64,000 nt of DNA from assembly GCA_031763025.1 (NCBI GenBank), contig JASSKH010000003.1, positions 5,632,718 through 5,696,717 of the forward strand, given 5' to 3'. Both the position numbers and the translations under genes were made by a program. The DNA comes from Macrocystis pyrifera. Taxonomy: Eukaryota; Sar; Phaeophyceae; Laminariales; Laminariaceae. Under the pieces are notes generated by a model. The model was not told the origin of the DNA, did no database searches, and worked only from the letters and a program-made list of their open reading frames with translations. Positions within the stretch are counted from its first letter, which is position 1; each line of letters opens with the position of its first letter. Shown here in pieces: positions 55,262 to 64,000 of this stretch.

Positions 55262-58205
55262 GACGACCAGAGAGAGGCGTTTGCAACCACCTTGAGAGTT
55301 CGGTAGGATTGGAAGGGACTAATAACGCGGGCAGCGAGTAGTTCATTAGGGACGAGCATGGCACTCAGTTGCGAGATAAGGTGCGAGTTCGTGAACAATG
55401 GGGGAGAGTTTACCACAAACTCTTGAACACGAAATCGCGTAAACTCGATCCCACGATCGCCGATCTGTTGCCACCGCGACCGCGTAAACTGTCGCTCGGA
55501 GATGAACCATCCATGGACGAGATGACGGAAAATGTCAAACTGGAGAGCTGTTGGCCAGATGATCTCCCGGCCGAACTCCTGACAATCGACCACCCCGCAT
55601 TTGCCCAGTGCTTTCGTGAAATCCTTGACAATGTTTGGGTATCAAGAGAAGTCCCCGAGTAACGGAAACGTGCGATCATGCAGGTTCTTCACAAAAAGAA
55701 GGGCCGAACTGATGGCACCAACTACAGAGAAATTTCGCTTGTTACCCGCGCTGGCAAAGTCTTGTTGAAAATCGTCGCGTTCCGCCTCAGAAGCTACTGC
55801 GAGACTGAGGAATTACTCCCGGAGGAACAAGACATCGTGGCTTCTGCCCCGCAGGATCAACGATTGATATGTTGTTGGTCATGCGCCGGTTGCGAGAGCT
55901 CGGACGACACAGGAAAACTCCCCTGCACGTGTGCTTCATCGACCTGCAGAGAGCGTACGACTCTGACGGCCGAGAGCTGCTGTGGGAGGTACTCACACGC
56001 TTTGGCGTACCAACGAAAATGCTGAGAATTATCCGTGATTCCCACGATGACATCCGAGCTCGCGTGCGTACGGATGACGGCGAGCACTCGGAATGATTTG
56101 ATGTCACGCAGGGGCTGCGGCAAGGCTGTATGCTATCACCGTTTTCGCTGTTCAACGTATTCTTCGCTGCTGCGTTACACGCCGTACTATTAATAGTACG
56201 CGTCAGCCAAGATGAAGCCATCGTGAGGGATTTAGTCCTACTCAGTGATGCTGGAGTAGTCGGAACAGAGGAGCAGGAGCCGTTGGCGTGCGTGCGAAGG
56301 GCTGCATGGGGCATGGTGTACGCCGATGACGCATGAATTGTCTCGAAGTCGGCTGAAGGGCTCGCGAAAATGATGACAGTCATCGTGACTGTCTTCGAAG
56401 CAGCAGGCCTCACGATATCGGAAAATAAGACACAGAAAATGTTTCCACAAACACCAGACCAGACAACCCTCGCACCACCGCTCGTCGTCGAAGCAGCAGG
56501 CCAGAGGTATAAACAGACGGCCCAGTTTTTATTCCTACTGTAGGCGGCATTATTCACGAAAACGCTGACCTCTCGCTCCAAATCGACCGACGGATCTGTA
56601 TCATGCGAGCATGCCTCAAACGGTTCGGCCCGGAGCTGTCAGATAGGATGACCGCCCCCTTTATATTTTTTGGCTGAAATTTCGAATGCTGAAGGCCGAG
56701 GTGATTGAGACCCTGCTGTACGGGTGTGTGACGTGGACCCTCAGGGCGAAACACTTTACCAAGCTTCAAACGGCTCACCACCAAGTCCTGTTGCGAGTCA
56801 TTGGCTTCCAGCGTCGACTTCGGAGCCATCCCACAGTAGGGGTGTTCCCGACGTTCCTGAGCCCCTCACATTAGGAACTCAATATCTCACCCGATACAAT
56901 ACTTGGAAGAAATACGTTCGGGCCATCCGACCGGCACTTGTATGTGCTAGTCGTAAAACGAATATTCAAGTCTTATTTTCATCCTATCTGGTGGTTCCTC
57001 ACTTAAGGAACTCAATCGGTCAGAAACATTTCGCCCAAAACGTGCAACCCCTACCGTGGGGTGACTCTTCGTACTGACCATTCCACCCTCTCCTACGCGA
57101 AGGCCCTCACGATGCCACGTTGTGAGAGCATCGAAACGACCATTCGCATACGGCGGCTCTTCTTTGCGGGGGGGGTGGCACGGCAACGCAAAGATCGATT
57201 ACCCAGTCGGGTCATGTTCGGGACGATGGCTGGTAGGGAGAATCCGAGACCTGGCGGACAGTTTAAGACTTGGTATAGATACATAGTCGAAGACCCTATG
57301 GAGTTCCGAGCCACCGAAGGGTCGACGGAACTTGCCCCCTTGGTGTTTGGAGTTGAGACCGAGCTGCGGTCCACTGCTGTAAAAAAGGCGGGGAAGTGGT
57401 ACCGGGGGATCCTCGAAGCAGCTGAACCGTTCATGGTGAGGTGGCACGAGGCTGAGGCTGAGCTGAGTAGGCAGCCCCGTGCATCCGCCGTGGGTAGTGT
57501 CCAAGGGGATGGGTGGAGGGGGGGCAAAAGGAGGAGTGGCATAAAACCCGACCAAGGGAATGCGGGGGGGGGGGGGAACAGGAGTAGAAGGGAAACTGGA
57601 GGGGACGACAGTAGGAAGGAGATGGCAGACAGAGTGGCAAGGTGCCGGGCAGACTAGGAAGTAGAACATGCCTATACTACTCATGCCACCAACTGGTGCA
57701 GCTGGTTCGAACGTGGTCTTCCTTTTGTCTTCCTTTTGTTTCGTTTATTTGTATTTCATTTTATTTTCTTTCTTCTTTTTGCGCTGACCCTATGTGATTC
57801 ATTTTTTTTTTTTCTTTCTCTTCGTTTCTCCGATTGATAAGCATTATTGAAGGAGTCGTGTGGCGTGGGTGGATGACGAGCCTGCTTTGCTTGTTTCGTA
57901 TTGTCTGACGCCGAGGGGCCGGGCATAGTTGACGAACGCTGAAGGGAGGCGGCAGACAGGGTAGCAAGGTACCAGGCGGACTAGCAGGGAGACCCTGGCT
58001 GTGCTACTCGTACCATAAACTGCTACCGCTACCTGGAGGATGCTTTGTGCGTTGGTTTGCCTGTTATTTTCCCTTGGTGCTTAGTCTTACTCTGTTGACG
58101 ACTACTAGCGGTGTTTTGCTTCTTTTTCCTTTTTTTTTTTTTCCAGCTCGTTCTTTTCAAGTTTCTGCCAGATCCCCTCCGGGGGGGGCACGATGGTTTG
58201 TTTCT
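55262..58205 (+). pseudogene. LINE L5: long copy with RT, disrupted by a MITE
   Basis: Homology to L6 runs from before the RT (LGDEPSMDEMTE) through [16 protein letters not shown], a YADDA motif followed directly by a stop, and then the C-terminal domain (to 57657) and 3' UTR (to about 58205). There are at least six frame breaks or stops. The 245-bp MITE at 56823-57067 interrupts the RLRTDHSTLSYAK block. Non-functional. Its 3' end faces that of L6. Confidence 0.88.
56823..57067. mobile_element. 245-bp MITE inside LINE L5
   Basis: Starts GAGCCATCCCACAGTAGGGG and ends with the inverted partner (three mismatches in 21). A perfect TTCG lies on both sides (56819-56822, 57068-57071). Excising the element plus one TTCG restores the LINE sequence seen in L2. 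Internal AGGAACTCAAT words are repeated. No ORF. Confidence 0.88.
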
Positions 58206-58228
58206 CATATTTTTTCTGTGTATGTCGT

Positions 58229-59250
58229 TGTAAGAACATATGATCAGTTGTTCACAATAGTCGCCCAAATGTATGATGCATTCTGATTGGCTGATTGGTG
58301 TGAGTACTACGCCCGTGCGCGTACCTATCTATGCATTGTTTATTTCTTTTTAAATTTTCAGTGGTATACAATGATTATGTTTAGTGGTTCGTTCATAAGG
58401 AAGGCGTACCTTTGGACCATCGAGAGATCCGGGTGGTATTATACTGACTTCGAGGAGTAAGATATTTTGGATTATATTGAATATACTGATTTCGGGGAGT
58501 AAGATATTTATTTAGGATTTTAGTGAGTTTTTGGAAATCGAAGGGCGACGTGTACACAGCTGGGAGGCGGTTGTGCGTGTGCAGTAGGTTCGCAACTGAT
58601 GACCGTTTGAATATCGCGGGCAGACGTCCGTAGTTACGGCTAGTTGAGTGTTTTGGTTGTGCGTGTCTAGTAGGTTTTCAACTGATGACCGTTTGAAAAT
58701 CGCGGACAGACGTCCGTAGTTACGGCAGTTGAGTGTTTTGGTTGTGCGTGTCTAGTAGGGTTTCAGCTGATGACCGTTAGAATATCGCGGACAGACGTCC
58801 ATAGTTACGGCAGTTGAGTGGTTGTGTGTCTGAAGTAGTTTTTGAACTGATGACCGTTTTGAATATCCCGGACAGAGGTCCGTAGTTACGGCAGTTTAGT
58901 GTTCGGGAGATTGTTGATGCTTACGCATATAAGCAGTATGGTTTGGAAAATTGCATGGAATTTGAGTTTGGGGATTCTGAACGAGTTTGGTGATTTCATA
59001 GCAGGGAGGCAGCAGCTGTTTTATGGATTTTGGGATTTTTGTGTTTGAATTGGTGGCACTATATTAACTACTTGTAGTGCCACGACGACAGCACTTATGT
59101 GTTGGATGATTGTAGACCTACAGTAGTACGGCATTGACACTATGATCATGACAGTGTGCCGGGAATGGGGAGGCTGTAAGAACATAGCAGTTGTTCACAG
59201 TCGCGCAAAAAGTCTGATGTATTCTGATTGGCTGATTGGTGTGATTTACG
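58229..59250. repeat. Direct-repeat-flanked spacer
   Basis: 58229-58308 and 59171-59247 share TGTAAGAACATA, GTTGTTCACA, and ATTCTGATTGGCTGATTGGT. Between them lie about 860 bp with no gene, including the minisatellite at 58569-58910. Confidence 0.7.
58569..58910 (+). repeat. Minisatellite, four units of 80-86 bp
   Basis: Units start GGTTGTGCGTGT at 58569, 58655 and 58740, and GGTTGTGTGTC at 58820. Each contains ACTGATGACCGTTTGAA and CGTCCGTAGTTACGGC. Confidence 0.92.
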
Positions 59251-59514
59251 TAGCTGCAAATTGTCCAAGGGGCATATATATGCGGTGGGTCTTGTGCTTT
59301 CCCGAATGGGTTGCATAAAAATATATTTTAATGGTTTTCTAGGGTCACGGGGAAGAGGGATGAGAGCCCCCTTGACCTTACAATTCAATACAAATCATCA
59401 ACTACAAAAATATCAACAACAACAACACCACATCTCTTCTTTTACTCCCTCGCCTCATGGCGAGGTCGAGCGGCACCACACCCGGTGTACGTGCTTTCCC
59501 CTTCGTCGTGCCTG

Positions 59515-59735
59515 TCGTATTGTTGTTGTTGTTTTCTTCACATTAAACCGTTCTTTCTACGCGTCGACATCCAGCACAACCAGTGTTCATGCCGATTCTT
59601 CAAACCTAGAGAGATACAAGTTCTGTGGTCACAAAGCTACGCCACATAGATACTACGTTGCCACGTATGTAATGCAATGCCATGTCATCATACTGCGTAC
59701 GACAGGCACGACATACACATTCCATGACCTAGAGA
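59515..59735 (-). mobile_element. R1 SINE-like repeat (antisense) with (GTT)n tail
   Basis: GTTGTTGTTGTT precedes TTCTTCACATTAAACC; the core follows to CATACTGCGTACGACAGGCA. In the sense direction this is a CAA tail. Confidence 0.8.
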
Positions 59736-60601
59736 AACAAAACGAAACAAAGAGAAAAAACAAAAACAAAAACAAAGACAATTCGAAAGAGAAAAGAAAC
59801 AAAAAAAAAGAAACTAAAATATACCCGGTATATGTATATACTTCAGTATAGCAACAAACCATCGTACCCCCACGTAGGGGACGTGGCAGACACTTGAAAA
59901 GAACGAGCTGGAAAAAAAAAAAAAAAAAAAGAAGAAAACACCGCTAGTCGTCGTCAACAGAGTAAGACTAAGAACCAAGGTAAAAATAACAGCAGTCAAA
60001 CCAAACAAAGCACAAGGCATGCTCCAGGTAGCGGCAGCAGTTTATGGTACGAGTAGCACAGCCAGGGTCTCCCTGCTGGCCCGCCTGGTACCTTGCTACC
60101 CTGTCTGCCACCATCGTCCAGCGTTCGTCAACTATGCCCGGCCCCTCGGCGTCAGACAGTACGAAACAAGCAGAGCAGGCTCGTCATCCACCCACGCCAC
60201 ACGACTCCTTCAACAAGGCTTATCAATCGGAGAAAGGAAGAGAAATGAAAATCACATAGGGTCACCGCAAAGAAGACAATAAAATGAAATAAAAATAAAC
60301 AAAAACAACAGGAAGACAAAGGAAGACCACGTTCGAACCAGCTGCACCAGTTGGTGGTACGAGTAGTATAGGCATGTTCTACTTCTTAGTCTGCCCGGTG
60401 CCTGGCTACCCTATCTGCCATCTCCTTTCTACTTTCGTCCACTGCAGTTTCCCTGCTACTCCTCTTCCCCCCCCTCACCGCATTCCCTTGGTTGGGTTTT
60501 CTGCTACTCCTCTTGTTGCCCCTCCTCCCCCCATTCCCTTGGACACCACCCACGGCGGATGCGCGGCGCTGCCTGCTCAGCTCAGCCTCAGCCTCTTTTT
60601 G

Positions 60602-62250
60602 TCACCTCACCATGAACCGTTCGGCTGCTTCCAGGATCCCCCGGCACCACTTCCCCGCCTTTTTTGCAGCAGTGGGCCACAGTGCGGTCTCAACTCCAAA
60701 CACCAAGGGAGCAAGTTCCGTTGACCCTTCGGTGGCGCGGAACTCCCTAAGGTCTTCGACTACGCATCTATGCCAAGTCTTAACCTGTCCGCCAGGTCTC
60801 GGGTTCTCCCCACCAGCAATCGTCCCGAACATCACCCGGCTGGGTAATCGATCCTTGCTTTGCCGTGCCACCCCCCCCGCGAAGAAGAGACGCCGTTTGC
60901 GGATGGTCGGTTCGATGCTCTCGCAACGTGTCATCTTGAGGGCCTTCGCGTACGAGAGGGTGGCATGGTCAGTACGAAGTCGGCGTTGGAAGCCAATGAC
61001 TCGCAACAGGACTTGGTGGTGAGCCGTTCGAAGCTTGGCAAAGTGTTACGCTCTGAGGGTCCACGTCACACACCCGTAGAGCAGGGTCTCAATCACCTCG
61101 GCCATCAGCATTCGGACTTTCAGGCTAAGGGGGGGGGCGGTCGTCCTATCATACAGCTCCGGGTCGAACCGTTTGAGGCATGCTCGCATGAGACGGATCC
61201 GTCGGTCGATTTCGAGCGAGAGGTCAGCATTTTCGTGGATAACGCCGTCTAGGTACAAGAACTGGGCCGTCTGCTTATACCTCTGGCCTGCTGCTTCGAT
61301 AACGAGCGGTGGTGCGAGGGTTTTCTGGTCTGGCGTTTGTAGAAGCATAGTCTCTGTCTTCTTTTCCGACACCGTAAGGCCTGCTGCTTCGAAGACAGTC
61401 ACGATGACTGTCATCATTTTCGCGAGCCCTTCAGCCGACTTCGAGACAATCCCTGCGTCATCGGCGTACAACATGCCCCATACAGCCCTTCGCACGCACG
61501 CCAACGGCTCCTGCTCCTCCGTCCCGACTACTCCAGCATCACTAAGTTGGACCAAATCCCTTACGATTGCTTCGTCATGGCTAAAGCGTACTAGTACGAC
61601 GTGCAACGCAGCAGCGAAAAATACGTTGAACAGTAACGGTGACAGCACACAGCCTTGCCGCAGCCCCTGCGTGACATCAAACCATTCCGAGTGCTCGCCG
61701 TCATCCGTACGCACGCGAGCCCGCATGCCATCGTGGAAATTACGGATAATTCTCAGCATCTTGGTTGGTACGCCAAAACGTGTGAGTACTTCCCATAACA
61801 GCTCTCGGTCGACAGAGTCGTACGCTTTCTGCAGATCGATGAAGCACAAGTACAGGGGGATTTTCCTCTGTCTTCCAAGCTCTTGCAACCGGCGCACGAC
61901 GAACAACATATCAATCGTTGATTGTGCGGGGCGGAAGCCGCACTGTTCCTCCGGGAGTAATTCCTCGGTCTCGCAGTAGTTGCTGAGGCGCGACGCGACG
62001 ATTTTCAACAAGACTTTGCCTGCGTAGGCAACCAGCGAAATCCCTCTGTAGTTGTTGCAATCAGTTCAGTCCTTCTTTTTGTGAAGGACCTTGATGATCG
62101 CGTCTTTCCATTGCTGGGGGACTTCTCCTGTTACCCAAACATTGACAAGGATGTTGTGAAAGCACTGGGCGAATGCGGGGTGGTCGATTTTCAGGAGTTC
62201 GGCCGGGAGACCATCTGGCCCGACAGCTTTCCAGTTTGACATCCCTTAAG
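60602..62250 (-). pseudogene. LINE L6 reverse transcriptase and C-terminal domain
   Basis: The RT copies element RNA at a nicked target. One frame is open from about 62250 to 60602 except for TGA near 62070 (after KKKD) and TAA at 61046-61048 (after TWTLRA). Counting from 62011, motifs are CGFRPAQST (24-32), [12 protein letters not shown] (56-67, catalytic D59), [10 protein letters not shown] (116-125) and YADD (182-185). The C-terminal part has VIGFQRRLRTDHATLSYAK and TIRKRRLFFAGG. The catalytic aspartates are intact, so damage is limited to stops and a final frameshift after ERFMVR. Confidence 0.92.
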
Positions 62251-62690
62251 TGCTTCCGTCATCTCGTCCATGGATGGTTCATCTCCGAGCGACAGTTTAA
62301 GCGGTCGTGGTGGCAAGAGGTCGATGATCGTGGAGTCGAGTTTAAGCGATTTCGTGTTCAAAAGTTTGTGGTAAAACCTCCCCCACCGTTCACGAATTCG
62401 CACCTTATCCCGCAACAGCGTGCCATCCTCGTCCCTAATGAACTGTTCGCTTCTCGCTTTAGTCCCTTCCAATCCTACCGTACTCTTAAGGTGCTTGTAA
62501 AAACCTCTCTGGTCGTTGTTCGCTAGTAGTCGTTCGGTTTCAGCGAGGTACGCTTCGAAGTACGCATGCAGTCCTGCGGCAATCACCTTCTGCAGGTTCG
62601 CACACGCAGATCTCAGTGTCTTCCACGCGGTTCTATCCTGGGGGTGGGCACGCAAGAATTGCCGTGCATCCTCCCTCGCTGTCCATGCTC
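62191..62690 (-). pseudogene. LINE L6 pre-RT segment
   Basis: The frame reads IRAWTAREDARQFLRAHPQD, then a helical linker and LLPPRPLKLSLGDEPSMDE, matching 55440-55540 of L5. It lies one base out of the RT frame. The residues before IRAW are read through R1 and do not belong to the LINE. Confidence 0.75.
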
Positions 62691-62872
62691 GTATGCAATA
62701 TGATGACATGGCATGGCATTGCATACGTGGCAACGTAGTATCTCTGTGGCGTAGCTTTGTGACCACACAACTCACATCTCTTTAGGATTGAAGAATCGGC
62801 ACGGACACTGGTTGTGCTGGATGTCGACGGGTAGAAAGAACGGTTTAAATGTGAAAAAAAAAACAACAACAA
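62691..62872 (+). mobile_element. R1 SINE-like repeat (sense)
   Basis: TATGATGACATGGCATGGCA through TCTCTGTGGCGTAGCTTTGT, GGATTGAAGAATCGGCACGG and GATGTCGACGGGTAGAAAGA to an A-rich/CAA tail at 62850-62872. Confidence 0.8.
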
Positions 62873-62875
62873 CAG

Positions 62876-63011
62876 CAGTATCTCTGTGGCGTAGCTTTGT
62901 GACCACAGAACTTGTAACTCTTCTAGGATTGAAGAATCGGCACAGACACTGGTTGTGTTGGATGAAGAAAAAAAAGAAAGAATGGTTTAATGTGAAGAAC
63001 ACACTCACACA
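62876..63011 (+). mobile_element. R1 second tandem copy (sense), 5'-truncated
   Basis: Starts TATCTCTGTGGCGTAGC just after the tail of the previous copy and ends GAACACACTCACACA. Two R1 copies head-to-tail. Confidence 0.78.
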
Positions 63012-63615
63012 TAAGAATTCCAGGGTGGCCAGAAATAGGAAGAGATGATGCATAGCAATCCCCACTCTTTGTGCCCGGATAACAACTCTTTAGTTGTCAC
63101 GACGTTATGAGCGTCGCCCATGATCTGTCACTACTGCTGTGCTTAGGTTGCTTTTGGTTCGGGAGAAGGTGAGAGAGAGAGGGTTGTGCTAAATTTGGTC
63201 TGAGAGAGGAGATGAGAGGGAGGGAGGGAAAGTGATGGTTTGTGTGTGGTTGGTACTACTCTACAGCAGAGAGAGCGAATTAATTAGTCTAGTATGAACC
63301 TAATCATGGGCATCACGCAGATGGTTAGAGCCTTTATTACCCGTCTTCGTCGAGACGAGAGGCATAGAGGCATCAACCCCGAGGCCATTTTCGGGTAGGT
63401 GGGTGCAATATTCGGGTACCTCTTGGGGGGTACGTAGCCAAAATTGGGCATACCCGGCGCAAATGTGGCCAGCATCGGGTGGAGGCCGGCGTTGACGAAT
63501 GAAATGGCGTCCTGGAGCCGTCGCGGTCACTGAAATTGAAAGGTACCCGATTTTGGCCACGAAGGCATCGGGTATACCCGATTTTGGCCACTGCTCTTTT
63601 GGAGCCTCTGTCCTG
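63012..63615 (-). repeat. Dispersed repeat R3, minus copy
   Basis: Complement of 53605-54228. It contains at least six CCGATTTTGGCC-like words in both orientations (for example ATCGGGTATACCCGAT at about 63568). Confidence 0.75.
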
Positions 63616-63725
63616 TGGCCACTGACTAAATATTTTGGACGTGAGAACAACAACAATCAACGTATGTGGTGTGCAGTATGTCGCAATCAGCTCAGCACTA
63701 GTTGAAAGATTCCGTCCCCTCACTA

Positions 63726-63830
63726 TTACGGGAGGCCATAGTTAATAGGACCAAATATTGTTGGTAAAAATAGGTAAATATATAGGTTTTTATCTATACC
63801 ATAGGCCCTGTTAACTATGGACCCCCGTAA
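63726..63830. mobile_element. M2 MITE, copy e
   Basis: 105 bp, TTACGGGAGGCCATAG...CCCCCGTAA, flanked by TA at 63724-63725 and 63831-63832. Confidence 0.85.
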
Positions 63831-63878
63831 TAACAAAATATGATGAGTATGCAGGCGCACGATGTTACAAACATGCTA

Positions 63879-63975
63879 TTGCGGGCGACCAGAGCAGTAA
63901 ATAGGACCTATGGTACACACAAAACCTATGTATTTACCTTTTTTTACTGGTAATATTTTGTCCTGTTTACCATAT
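63879..63975. mobile_element. M2 MITE, copy f, decayed
   Basis: Starts TTGCGGGCGACCAG; the interior AATAGGACCTATGGTACACA matches M2. The right inverted end is replaced by an AT-rich run at the window edge. Confidence 0.6.
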
Positions 63976-64000
63976 TTTTATTTTTTTTTTATTTTATTTT

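Larger units (their letters stand above)
59858..62690 (-). mobile_element. LINE L6: best-preserved copy of the non-LTR family
   Basis: The minus strand carries a pre-RT segment, RT, C-terminal domain and 3' UTR, with family similarity ending near 59858. The 5' side is replaced at about 62690 by an R1 copy, so the N-terminal endonuclease (expected in Jockey/CR1/RTE-type LINEs) is missing. Tail-to-tail with L5. Confidence 0.88.

Noticed and set aside
1..64000. CRISPR array, bacterial defence island or integrated virus
   Set aside because: No spaced identical repeats with unique spacers, no operon structure, and no long virus-like ORFs; all repeats fit eukaryotic mobile elements.

Overview
This is a repeat-dense stretch of a eukaryotic nuclear genome. 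It contains no recognisable intact host gene, no bacterial-style operon, no rRNA, no CRISPR array and no convincing functional tRNA. Nearly all assignable sequence comes from transposable elements: LTR retrotransposons (Copia and Ty3/Gypsy type), six copies of one non-LTR (LINE) family, two SINE-like families, TA-flanked MITEs, a longer MITE, a foldback element and several minisatellites. Moderate GC, mixed Copia/Gypsy/LINE content and scattered simple repeats would suit a stramenopile alga such as a brown alga, but that is a guess from general element style and no marker gene here confirms it.

Layout. 1-2.0 kb: nothing recognised. 2.0-11.1 kb: TA-flanked MITE copies, two truncated LINE copies, a poly-A SINE present twice (one copy nested in a MITE) and fragments of the main dispersed repeat R1. 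11.4-12.1 kb: diverged 320-360 bp tandem repeats. 12.2-20.5 kb: a mostly deleted Ty3/Gypsy element whose left LTR is split by a 6.1 kb Copia element (Copia-A; 256-bp LTRs, CTCTT target duplication). 21.1-27.3 kb: a younger minus-strand Copia element (Copia-B; 475-bp LTRs, ATAGA target duplication) that has lost its integrase core. 28.0-28.6 kb: decayed Copia RT/RNase H (Copia-C). 28.6-43.5 kb: the least interpretable part, with only R1 fragments, diverged SINE pieces, simple repeats, weak exon-like open frames and an inverted coding-like duplication. 43.5-46.9 kb: two LINE copies and MITEs. 47-55 kb: R1 copies, an unidentified 171-codon ORF, repeat R3 and a 409-bp foldback element. 55.3-62.7 kb: two long LINE copies in tail-to-tail inverted orientation around a minisatellite spacer, one of them carrying a 245-bp MITE. 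62.7-64 kb: R1, the inverted R3 partner and two more MITEs.

Interactions. The genes do not form a pathway. They are the parts of separate mobile elements: gag, protease, integrase, reverse transcriptase and RNase H in the LTR elements, and RT plus a C-terminal domain in the LINEs. The nesting gives a relative chronology: Gypsy before Copia-A; an old M2 MITE before both a SINE and a second M2 inside it; LINE L5 before the 245-bp MITE; LINE L4 before its M2. LTR differences counted by eye (about 26/256 in Copia-A, about 7/475 in Copia-B) make Copia-B the recent arrival. The observations most worth a second look are the integrase-less but young Copia-B with a correctly phased slippery heptamer between gag and pol, the R1 family with CAA tails, the R3 motif array, and the nested MITE/SINE complex.
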